From: Salinibacter sp. 10B
GTDB taxonomy: Bacteria; Bacteroidota; Rhodothermia; Rhodothermales; Salinibacteraceae
Direction: 5' to 3'
Assembly (NCBI RefSeq): GCF_002954405.1
Contig: NZ_MQWC01000004.1
Span: forward strand, 3,040,668 to 3,104,667
DNA: 64,000 nt
The translations under genes and the position numbers were made by a program. Shown piece by piece: positions 34,271-43,600 of this stretch. The stretch's first letter is position 1, and every line of letters starts with the position of its first letter. Under the pieces are notes generated by a model. The model was given only the letters and a program-made list of their open reading frames with translations. It was not told where the DNA came from and searched no databases.

Positions 34271-36487
34271 ATGACCGCATCTGTTCGGAACGTATTGCTA
34301 GACGGTGGGGTGGGGGCAATCCTTCTCGTTCTGTTTGCTGTGCCTGGAGGGGCCGTCCACGCCCAGGTCGATTCCACCACTGTTGTTTCAGACACGACAG
34401 TCTCAGACACGACAGTCTCGGACACGACGGCTGCTCCGGCTGACACGACAGTTGCTTCCGTTGACACGGTTGACACGACGGTCGCGCCCGACGATACGAC
34501 GGCTGTTTCCCCCGACACGACCGATTCCGAGGCGGCAGAATTGCCCGACGACCCGCGTACGTTTACGACGCCCGTCTATGGGCGCCCCGCCATCGATTCC
34601 CTCCCCACTCTGACCCCGCACGTGGGATTGGAGCACGCGCTTGCTCAGCAGACGGGCAGCTTTCTCTATGACCTGGCCGCCGTAGGCTGGCCGCATGGCT
34701 GGAGCCCGAACGGATTGGGGCCGCACCGGTCGCGTCTCTGGATCGACGGGCGTCCCTACAACAGTCCCCTTACGGGGCGTGCCCGATTTGATCTCGTCCC
34801 GACGTCGTTTCTGCAGCGGCCTGGCATTGGGGAGGATCCTGGGGGCGGGACCGCTGGGGTTCAGCTCTCCTGGCGCTCCTTTCCTTCGATCCGGCCCATT
34901 ACGGAGCTCCGCTTTCGGCGCGACAGCAACGGCCAGAAAGCAATTGAGGTGGTGCACTCGCAGAAACATCAGCTCTCGTTCTTTGGAGAGCCGGGACTTT
35001 TTCAGACCACGTTTGGGTATGGAGGGCGTACCGCGGATGGGGTTTATAGCGGGAGTGACCTGCGTCGCGAACGGCGAATCTGGGGGCGCCTTCGCTATCA
35101 GCGTGACAACTGGGCCTTTGAGCTGAGCGACTTTTCGTCCCGCCATCGGATTGGGGCGCACGGCGGCGTGGTCCCCCCCGAGGGGTCCTCATTCGAGACC
35201 ATTTACATCGTTCCGCGCTGCGAGGCCTGCAGTCACACCCCGGGGGCGAGCCGGCGCACCTTTCGAAACGACTTGACGGCCCGCGTTCGAGGACCGGTGT
35301 TTCCCGGACTCTCGACCCCTGCTGAGCTCTCGGCAACGTGGACCTCCAATACGTTTGATTTTCAGGAGAGCGGATCGGATTCGGACACAACCTGGACGGT
35401 CGCGATGGATGGGGCACATGGGAGCATGCGGCAGTCGCTGCGCCTTGGGCCGCATGATCTGACGCTGGGGGTTCGGGGAAGTCTCTGGGGGGTGGGAAAG
35501 AGCAATGTCCGACAGGTGGACGGGGAGCGGTGGGCGGTGCACGCCATTGCGCGTGACTCGGTGCGTTTGGGGGCCACGCAGTTCGTGTTGGATGCCGGTT
35601 GGCATTCTACCATCGATCAGCAGTATCCGTCCGCTTCGGCCCAGCTGTACCAGTCGGTCGGTCCGGTTCAGGTGACGGCCTCAGCCGCGGCCACGGGACA
35701 GCGCCTGTCGTGGATCGAGACGGCGGGCTTTGAGGGACTGGTGACGCCTCTCGACGAGAGTCCAACCAGCGTGTTTGGGCGTGTGCTTCGAGGAAACGTC
35801 GGACTTGAGGTTCAGCCCGGTCCCTTCGACCTACGGGTAGAAGGCTTTGCACATCAGATCCGCAAGGCCGTTGATCTGTATGCTTTACCGTCGTTTGGGC
35901 AGCGGGTGGCGTCTGCGGACACGGTGGAGGCTCGGCAGACGGAAACGCCGGTGCGGCGAGTGGGGGCGACCGCGTCCGTAGGCTGGCGGCGCGATGCAAC
36001 GTGGGGGTTTTACGCAACGGCACAGGCCACAGCCCTTTCCACCCTCAACGCTGCGGCGTCGCGTCTCCATACGCGTCTTGCCCGCACCCTGCCGCGATTC
36101 TACGGACGAGGGCGCATCGGCGCCCGCTTTGTGTTTTTCGAGGATCTGGTGACCGACCTTTACGTGCAGGCGCGGGGATGGACGGCCATGAACAGCCGGT
36201 GGTTTCATCCGCCTACGGGGCGCTTCGCCGTGCCGCCCGCCGAAAATCCAGTGCCCGTACGCCCAGGCTATCGGCTTGGCCCCAACGGCACGGTAGATGC
36301 ACACGCCGAAATCAAGCTTCGGGGGGCCACGCTGTTTTTTACCTTTGAGAATATCCAGCTTTCTCTTGCCCAGCCCGGCTCGTTCCAGCGTCAGTTTACG
36401 GCCCAGCCCGGAGCGTTCATTGTGCCGGTGTATCCCCTCCCCGGCCGTCTCTTCCGTTTCGGGGTGCACTGGCCCATTTTCGACTAG
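34271..36487 (+). CDS. outer-membrane barrel protein with TonB-plug-like domain and DTT-repeat linker
   Basis: 738 residues from ATG at 34271 (MTASVRNVLLDGGVGAILLV); signal peptide ends near VHAQ. Residues about 27-90 are a low-complexity linker of DTTVS/DTTVA units, encoded in part by 15-bp tandem repeats. A plug-like region follows (HALAQQTGSFLYDLAAVGW, RLWIDGRPYNSPLTGRARFD). The rest is alternating aromatic beta-strand sequence to the C-terminal LFRFGVHWPIFD. It resembles the putative porins or TonB-receptor-like proteins of Rhodothermota, but the plug is short and no TonB box is evident. Substrate unknown. Monocistronic. Confidence 0.75.
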   Translation: MTASVRNVLLDGGVGAILLVLFAVPGGAVHAQVDSTTVVSDTTVSDTTVSDTTAAPADTTVASVDTVDTTVAPDDTTAVSPDTTDSEAAELPDDPRTFTTPVYGRPAIDSLPTLTPHVGLEHALAQQTGSFLYDLAAVGWPHGWSPNGLGPHRSRLWIDGRPYNSPLTGRARFDLVPTSFLQRPGIGEDPGGGTAGVQLSWRSFPSIRPITELRFRRDSNGQKAIEVVHSQKHQLSFFGEPGLFQTTFGYGGRTADGVYSGSDLRRERRIWGRLRYQRDNWAFELSDFSSRHRIGAHGGVVPPEGSSFETIYIVPRCEACSHTPGASRRTFRNDLTARVRGPVFPGLSTPAELSATWTSNTFDFQESGSDSDTTWTVAMDGAHGSMRQSLRLGPHDLTLGVRGSLWGVGKSNVRQVDGERWAVHAIARDSVRLGATQFVLDAGWHSTIDQQYPSASAQLYQSVGPVQVTASAAATGQRLSWIETAGFEGLVTPLDESPTSVFGRVLRGNVGLEVQPGPFDLRVEGFAHQIRKAVDLYALPSFGQRVASADTVEARQTETPVRRVGATASVGWRRDATWGFYATAQATALSTLNAAASRLHTRLARTLPRFYGRGRIGARFVFFEDLVTDLYVQARGWTAMNSRWFHPPTGRFAVPPAENPVPVRPGYRLGPNGTVDAHAEIKLRGATLFFTFENIQLSLAQPGSFQRQFTAQPGAFIVPVYPLPGRLFRFGVHWPIFD
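34388..34434 (+). repeat. 15-bp tandem repeat in barrel-protein linker
   Basis: About three near-identical 15-bp units reading GACACGACAGTCTCA, encoding (DTTVS)n. Slippage here would change linker length in steps of five residues without breaking the frame. Confidence 0.6.
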
Positions 36488-36635
36488 CCGCTGGCGGGGG
36501 CCGAAGGCACTACGCGAATGGCGGCGGGTCCTGGAGCGTGTCGTCGGCGTTTGAGAATCACCATCCCCTCCATTTGGGTACACAACGTGCCGAACGGCCG
36601 TTAAGCTCACCGCCCCTCGTGATTGCTGTCTCGAA

Positions 36636-37730
36636 ATGTCATCCAGCACCTCCGACGTCCTCCGTCTGCTCCGAGACGCGCTTGCGGAAAGCGTGCACTA
36701 CTATCTACGGGGCCTCTACCGGGAGCTTACGGCGAAGAATGTCTTTCTGTGGGCCCAGGCAATTGCCTTCAAGGTGCTCGTCACCATCGTTCCAATCGTC
36801 ATTCTGGGGACGGGGCTTGTAGGGCGTATTCTTCAAGGGAAGGATGCCTTCACGGCTGTCGAGCGGTTCATTCGAGGGCTGCTTCCCCCCAGTCAGAGCA
36901 ACGAGCTTATCACTTTTTTGGAGCAGGTGGAAGGGGCGAGTGGCACCATCGTCGGCCTGGGCGGCATTGGGCTCTTTCTGTCCGCCGTGTCTCTTTTTAT
37001 CACCCTCCGAATTGCGGTCAGCAATGCTTTCGAGCAAAACTGGCACGAGGAGCGCACCCTCCTCCGTGGGTACGTCTTCGACGTACGGATGGTGATGCAG
37101 GTTGGCCTCCTGTTCGTGCTCACCGTCGGGCTCTCGACCGTACTCCCGTCGTTTTTCAACAACGTGGTTCTCAACGATTTGGGCCGAGAGGTTCGCTGGC
37201 TTCGGTGGTTTTGGAATCAGATTCTCTTTGCCTTCGGGGTTCTCCTGCCCTTTTTGATAACCACCGCTATGTTCTTCCAGCTCTACTACCTCGTGCCGCA
37301 GCCGCACCCCCGCAAGCGAAGTGCACTCTCTGGGGCCTTCATCGCGGGCCTGCTGTGGGAGATTACCAAACAGGCGTTTACCTATTACGCCACCTACGTG
37401 GGGCAATTCGACCAGTACGCGACGGGCGATGGGGGGCTCAGTGCGCTGGGAAACGCATTCGGGCTTATCGTTGCGTTCGTCTTCTGGGTCTACTTCTCAA
37501 GCATCGTGCTCATGCTGGGGGCCATCATCGCGTCGCTTCACGAACACAGACACGTGACGGCGGGGCACCTTCCAGGAGATGAACCGCCGCCAGAGGCGCT
37601 TCCCATTACAGAAGATCCGCCCGCTGCTCCTTCGCCCGCCCACGACCCAGACGGCCGGGCCGAGGAGGATCCGACGTCGGAGCAGACTGAAGACCCTGCA
37701 AAGCCCGATCCGTCTCCCTCTCCCTCCTGA
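36636..37730 (+). CDS. YihY/BrkB family inner-membrane protein
   Basis: 364 residues. About six transmembrane segments: VLVTIVPIVILGTGLVG, IVGLGGIGLFLSAVSLFI, VMQVGLLFVLTVGLSTVL, ILFAFGVLLPFLITTAMFF, GAFIAGLLWEITKQAFTYY, and FGLIVAFVFWVYFSSIVLML. This is the UPF0761/virulence-factor-BrkB pattern, including LWAQAIAFKVLVTIVP near the N-terminus and the GLLWEITKQ...YATYVGQF segment. The last ~50 residues are a Pro/Glu/Asp-rich cytoplasmic tail. The molecular role of the family is not settled. Confidence 0.9.
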   Translation: MSSSTSDVLRLLRDALAESVHYYLRGLYRELTAKNVFLWAQAIAFKVLVTIVPIVILGTGLVGRILQGKDAFTAVERFIRGLLPPSQSNELITFLEQVEGASGTIVGLGGIGLFLSAVSLFITLRIAVSNAFEQNWHEERTLLRGYVFDVRMVMQVGLLFVLTVGLSTVLPSFFNNVVLNDLGREVRWLRWFWNQILFAFGVLLPFLITTAMFFQLYYLVPQPHPRKRSALSGAFIAGLLWEITKQAFTYYATYVGQFDQYATGDGGLSALGNAFGLIVAFVFWVYFSSIVLMLGAIIASLHEHRHVTAGHLPGDEPPPEALPITEDPPAAPSPAHDPDGRAEEDPTSEQTEDPAKPDPSPSPS

Positions 37731-38120
37731 TTTCGTTTACGAACGCTCGCTGCGCATGTGAGGGATCCGCTAGCGTGGAAGACTTGTCCCGAGACGTGCT
37801 CCGTGACGATTTCTTTTCTGATCCTTCCGCCCGAAGAACCTGTGTGAATGTACGTCCGTCTCCTCATCCGATGCCGATATTACGAGGGCAAAAACAAATC
37901 GGAGCGTATGCGTCTGCATCCCCGGCGGGCAGGGGCGGGTCCGCAGTCGCTGCGTCCCGCCGGACGCACAGCGTAGGAAATGGAAACTGCTTCTAAGGGG
38001 ATAATCATCCTCGGCATCCGGTATAATTCGTGCTCGCTTGGGAGGAGCGACCTGAACGGAAGCACGACGTGGTCGTATCCCCTGCGCTCTTTTTGCTTTG
38101 TTCGTCTCGGTCGTTCGTTC
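37731..38120. other. intergenic region before tamA-like gene
   Basis: About 390 bases, if the tamA-like gene starts at GTG 38121. An in-frame ATG at 37980 would extend that gene by 47 residues, but that stretch (METASKGIIILGIRY...) is not signal-peptide-like. No terminator or repeat was recognised. Confidence 0.4.
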
Positions 38121-40412
38121 GTGACTGCGCTTTGTTCTTTTTTCCGGTTTTTGTTTGGGCGCTGGTGGATCGTCCTCATCGTCGCAATGTGCGGCGTTGC
38201 TTGGGCGCCGCCGTCCGCGGTCGCCCAGGCGCCCCTGTACCTGGTCGACGACCAGACGTCGGTCCGAGAAGTGTCGTTCCGGTTCGTTGGGGGAAAAACC
38301 TTCGACACGGATCGGCTGCGAGAGCAAATTGCCACGGCAGCCCCTGGGTTCTTTGCGCGCCTGCAGAACCAGTTCTCGTTTCTGCCGGGCCTGCAGCGGC
38401 AGGCGTTCCTGTTCGACCCCGTCACGCTCCAAAAAGACGTGGTGCGCCTGCGCCGCTTCTATCAGCAGAACGGCTTCCCGCGCCCCCAGATCGACTATCC
38501 GGTGTCCCAGCTCGACACGGCCTCCAACGAGATCCACGTCATTTTTACTGTGCAGGAGGGCACGCCGCTCACCATCCGCAACGTGTCGTTCCTCGGGCCG
38601 GAGGGGACGCAACCCGTCACGAATTTCTTCGGGAAGGATCTGGAGCGAGGATGGGCCGAGTTTCGAACCCGATCGACCGTTCAACCGGGCGAACGCTACA
38701 CAGACTTCAAGCGCACCCAGATTTCGAACGAGGTGCAGACCTGGCTTCGTAATCGGGGCTATGCCTTTGCCACCGTAGAGGCCCGGGCCGAGATCGACAC
38801 GGCGGCGACAGCGGTCGAGCTCCGCTTCCTGATGGATCCCGGGCCGTTGACGACAATCTCCCACATTCGGGTGGAGGGCAATACGTCGGTGAGCGACCGT
38901 ATTGTGCGTCGGGAACTTCCCTTCAAAGAGGGGGATCGGTTTTCGGCCCAGCAGGTGTCCGACGGGCAGCGCCAGCTTTTTGACCTCAACCTGTTCCGCG
39001 TGGCCCTGGCAGACGTGCCCGAGCAGCCCCGTGATAGCACTGTGACGGTGCGCTATCGGGTGCGTGAAGCGAAGCTGCGGGCGTATTCCGGGCAGATTGG
39101 GTATGGGACCCGGCCGGGCATTACCATGGAGGGAAGCTGGCGCCATCGCAATTTCCACGGCAATGCCCGCACCCTGGTGGTGAACCTGACGGCCGACACG
39201 GGGTTTCCGGAAGATCCGGCCCGTATTTTTCCATTCCTTTCGACCTCGACGACGAAGACCCCTGACCGGCTGTTTCGGGCCTCGGCGACGCTACGCCAGC
39301 CGTACCTTTTTGCCGAGCAGTTGTCCGGCTCCATTGAACCGTTTATCCAGGAGCGTCGGAGCGTATCGTTGGACCAGAATCCGAACCGGGCCTTTTCGCT
39401 GCTAGAGCGTCTGGGGTTGAATGAGCGTCAGTTTGGGCTCAATACGACGCTTATCTACACATTCTTGCCCTTCCGGTCGCTTTCGCTGCAGCACACGCTG
39501 GCCCGAACAGAGCAATTTGGGGGAATTGTGGATTCGGATTCCGCCCGCGCACAAACGGATCTCTTTGACAAAAGCATCTTCACGCTCAACGGCACGTTTG
39601 GCAAGGCCGACGACTTCATCAATCCCGATCGGGGCTTCATCATTCGACCTTCGGCAGCCGTGGGCGGCGGGACCTTCAGCTCAGGGGTCAACTTCTGGCG
39701 GGGGAGTATGGAGGCCAGTGGGTATCTCCCACTTTCCGCCTCCGTTCAGCTTGCGGGACGCCTGTTTGGGGGCGGCCTTTTTCCCTTTGGCAAAAGTCGC
39801 GACAATCTCGCCATCGGGCCCGGAGCACGAGACTCGCTACTCAACGAAAATCAGACGTACCAGGATCGCTTTTCGGATCACCTGTTCTACGCGGGGGGCG
39901 GAAGTGACGTCCGCGGCTGGCGATCCCAGCTGGCCGGAGGGAAGGCACTACGCAATATTGGCACGGAGGAGACGCCCGACTACGCGTATCGCCCCATCGG
40001 GGCCCAGTCGAAGGTGGGAGTGAACCTCGAGGCCCGGCTTCCCTTCCCCGGCCTTGGCGACCGATGGCGCACGGCGCTTTTTATGGACGCGGCGTACTTG
40101 GAAACGGGCGATCTGAACTTGGTGCCGTCGCCTGAAGTTTCTGACGTCGTTGCGGGGCCGAGTGGGACTGCCATTCGGACCAAGCCCTCCCGACTGCTCG
40201 TGGGGGCGGGGGCAGGCTTGCGCTACCAGACGCCGTTCGGGTTCGTTCGGCTCGATCTGGCGTACAAGCTTACCCCGGACCAACTTGACCTCCGCCGTCC
40301 CAACGACATCCGATCTCAAATTGAAAAGGGCTCTCCCACTCCCGTTCGTGACGCCGATCCGCGCACGCTTCGTCGCTTTCGATTCCACTTTGGGATTGGC
40401 CGTTCGTTCTAA
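38121..40412 (+). CDS. tamA: TamA/BamA-type outer-membrane assembly protein (Omp85)
   Basis: 763 residues from GTG at 38121, chosen because it places a signal peptide (FGRWWIVLIVAMCGVAW, cleavage near AVAQ) at the N-terminus; ATG 37980 is the alternative. Several POTRA domains follow: VREVSFRFVGGKTFDTDRL, LTIRNVSFLGPEG, TTISHIRVEGNTSVSDRIVRR. Then comes the Omp85 barrel from about residue 370, with YLPLSASVQLAGRLFGGGLF, FYAGGGSDVRGWRSQ (the lid-lock-like region) and the terminal FRFHFGIGRSF. It inserts or exports outer-membrane proteins. The next gene encodes a TamB-like protein, so the pair is probably a TAM system and this protein TamA-like rather than the essential BamA. Confidence 0.85.
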   Translation: MTALCSFFRFLFGRWWIVLIVAMCGVAWAPPSAVAQAPLYLVDDQTSVREVSFRFVGGKTFDTDRLREQIATAAPGFFARLQNQFSFLPGLQRQAFLFDPVTLQKDVVRLRRFYQQNGFPRPQIDYPVSQLDTASNEIHVIFTVQEGTPLTIRNVSFLGPEGTQPVTNFFGKDLERGWAEFRTRSTVQPGERYTDFKRTQISNEVQTWLRNRGYAFATVEARAEIDTAATAVELRFLMDPGPLTTISHIRVEGNTSVSDRIVRRELPFKEGDRFSAQQVSDGQRQLFDLNLFRVALADVPEQPRDSTVTVRYRVREAKLRAYSGQIGYGTRPGITMEGSWRHRNFHGNARTLVVNLTADTGFPEDPARIFPFLSTSTTKTPDRLFRASATLRQPYLFAEQLSGSIEPFIQERRSVSLDQNPNRAFSLLERLGLNERQFGLNTTLIYTFLPFRSLSLQHTLARTEQFGGIVDSDSARAQTDLFDKSIFTLNGTFGKADDFINPDRGFIIRPSAAVGGGTFSSGVNFWRGSMEASGYLPLSASVQLAGRLFGGGLFPFGKSRDNLAIGPGARDSLLNENQTYQDRFSDHLFYAGGGSDVRGWRSQLAGGKALRNIGTEETPDYAYRPIGAQSKVGVNLEARLPFPGLGDRWRTALFMDAAYLETGDLNLVPSPEVSDVVAGPSGTAIRTKPSRLLVGAGAGLRYQTPFGFVRLDLAYKLTPDQLDLRRPNDIRSQIEKGSPTPVRDADPRTLRRFRFHFGIGRSF

Positions 40413-40614
40413 TGCCAACTAGGCAGGATCATTATGCACCGTACGGGTTGCTCACCTGACGGAAGTGCCGTTTTCTTGGAAGGAGCTTACTGCTGAAGCA
40501 CTGCACATACGATAGCACAACCCCTTCACGTGTCGACTGCGGGTCGACGAGATCGGGAATGATCTCTGGCAGCTGATACTCGTTCCGACGTCCCACTGAC
40601 TGCTGTTTTTCTCT
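40413..40614. other. spacer between tamA-like and tamB-like genes
   Basis: About 200 bases without a coding frame on the plus strand. No terminator hairpin with a T-run was found, so read-through from tamA to tamB is possible. Confidence 0.4.
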
Positions 40615-43600
40615 GTGCCTGACGAATCTTTCTCACGTTCCGACGAGGCGGCCCCAACCGAGGAGCAGCCGTCTACCCTCCACCGGTGGGGACGTCGGAT
40701 CCTGTGGGTTGTTGGCACGACGATGGGGGCGGGACTTCTCCTCGTCGGGCTCCTCCTTCTGGGGGTACAGACGGAGACTGGCGCGACGGCGGCCGCGCAG
40801 TGGCTGGCGGCGTCTGCCAATCCCGTTTCCGGCACCGAGATCCGCATCGAGCGCGCCTCTGGAAGCTGGGTTCGCTCGCTCCGCCTCACGGGGGTGACGC
40901 TCACCCGCACGGATTCGAGTGCGGAATCCTCCGTGCGGATGGCCCGCATCGACACGCTCACTGCCTCGTATCGACTGCTTCCGCTTCTGCAGGGCCGCCT
41001 GCACATGACTCACGTTTCCATCGCCGGGCCGGAGGTGACGATGCGGCAAGCCGCCGACTCGACCTGGGACTGGTTGCGCGTGTTGCCGGAGACGCCCGAC
41101 GAACCCGACACGAGTGCGGCGATGCCCGTGCGAATCGACCGCATCCGCGTTGTAGACGGGGGCTTTGCGGCGTCCTTCTACGCCGGCGGGCGCGACTCAA
41201 CGGCCCATATCCGCGACCTTCACCTGCGCGTGCAGGAGTTCGAGTCGGCATCGGCGGTCACGGGACGGCTCGACACGCTCGGCCTCCGGGCGCAACTGCC
41301 CACCGACACGACAGACCTTCGTCTTGCCGCTCGGGGTCGGCTCTCCGCCACGTCCGCCACGCTCGACACCCTCCGACTCGACTCGCCCCGCAGCCGGGTT
41401 CGGGGCCACGGTCGGGTGCGGCTGCCCGAAGGGCCGACCGACCCGGTGGACGACGTGGCCCTTCGAGTGCAGGCGACCCCCTTTGCTCTGCGCGACCTGA
41501 CGCCGTTTGTACCGACCCTTGATATTGATCCGTCGGAGACCGTCCGCTTCGATGTTCAGGTGACGGGCTCCGGACGGCGGCTTTCGGCCACGGCCAACGG
41601 ACAGTTTCGCGGCGGCGGGACCCTTGCGGTTCAGGCCGACGCGACCCCGACCACGACGGCAACGGCGGAGGGGCCGCCCCTTCACTACCACCTCGACGCA
41701 GAGGTCCGCGACCTTACGACCAGTCTCCTCGGTTCGCCCGACACGACGCAGAACCGCCTCAGTGCCACGGCCACCGTCGACCTCACGGGCCGTTCGCTCA
41801 CGGCGCTCGACGGCACCGCCGACCTCCGCCTGACGGATACGCGCTGGGCTCCGCTCCGCATTCCGGACATGACGCTGGGGGCGACGATGCGAGATGGAGC
41901 CGCAGCGGTGGAGCTACGAGGAAGAATGAACGAGGCGGAGGTGAACGTGACGGGGCAGACCCGCCCACTGGCCGACGCTCCCGACGCGACCTTTACCGCT
42001 CGGGTGCAGGCGCTCGATATCGCGGCCTTCGCGCCGGCAGCGGGGATCCGAAGCACCCTTGCGGCGACCACACGTATTGAGGCTCGCGCACTCGGCCAGG
42101 CAGCCCAAGAGATCGATGTATCGCTGACGCTGGACTCGTCGCGGGTGGGGGTGCAACGAATCGAGGGGGGGCAGGCCACACTGGCACTAGGGCCGGCGCG
42201 GGCCACGTTCGACGGCGCTCTTGCTCTTCCGGAGGGGCACGTGCAGGCGGCCGGATTCGCCGCACTGGATGGAAGTGAACAATTTGCGTTAGAAACAGCG
42301 CGGCTGGATTCGTTCAACGTGGCGGCTCTCGTCGGCGACACTACGAACAGTCGCGTAACGGGGACGGCACGAGTAGAGGGCCGCGGCTTTGTGCCCGAGA
42401 CGATGCGTCTCGATGCGTCGGTCACGCTGGAAGATTCGCACTACGGTCCCTATCGGCTGTCCACCTTGGCCACGACCGCTGCCCTCACGGAGGGACGTCT
42501 TACGACGACTACGGAGGCCACGCTGAATGGCAGCGAGTGGACCCTGGAGGGGCGCGGGCGGCCCTTTGCTCCTGCACCGTCGTTTGAGCTTCGGCAGGGC
42601 CGCTTCCGCAATCTGGACATTGGCCCATTTCTGCAAAGCCCGAGTCAGTCGAGCCGTTTGCACGGTACGCTTCGGGGCACGGTGCAGGGCTTCGATCCGG
42701 AACGCATGACAGTTGAGGCCGGGCTCACGCTTGACTCCTCTCGCGTCAATCGGCAGCGCATTGACGCCGCCGTGTGGCGCCTGCAGTTGCAAGAGGCGCA
42801 GCTCCAGACCGCGCTTTCTCTCGACACGCCCGACGGGGAGACGCAGATTTCGGCGACGGCTCGTCCTTTTGCCGAGACGCCCACGTTCGAAGTGACCGAG
42901 GGGCGCTTCCGCAATCTCAACATTGGCACGCTTGCCGGCCTGCCGGGCCTCACGACTGCCCTTTCGGGGTCGCTTGCGCTGACGGGACGCGGGGCCACCG
43001 CGACGACGCTCGCCCTCGATGCCGGCTTGTCTGTTGCCGAGTCTCGCATTAACGACGCGGTTCTCTCCGATGGGCGCCTGTCGGTGACGACGGAGCAGGG
43101 GCGCGCCGAAGCCAACGGGCGATTTGCAATCGCCGGGGGCACGGTAGAGATGAGTGGAACGGTGGATCGCCTGGAGTCGACGCCGACCTACACGACACAG
43201 ACCACGGTCGATTCGCTCGACGTTGGGGCGCTTGCCGGATTTGATTCCCTCGCGGCCAGCGTTCGGTCGCTCCGGTGGGAATTGGACGGACGCGGGACCG
43301 ATCCGGGCACCCTTACGACGTCTACCCGGCTCTCCGCTGCTGGAATACACGTTGACCGGTTCGCGATCGACGCGGTGGATTTGAATGGAGCATTTCGGCA
43401 TGGCCAGCTCGTGCTCGATACACTCGTGGCCCAATCCAATGCATTCACGAGCCAGGGACAAGGCACTCTGGCAGTCACCGACACGAGTGCGCGATCGGAC
43501 TTTACGCTGCGGACGGAGGTCACGGATCCCTCGCCGCTTCGCCGGCTCGTGGGGGCCCAGACCCTCCGTCTGCAAACCGGCATTCTCGAAACGCGCATCT

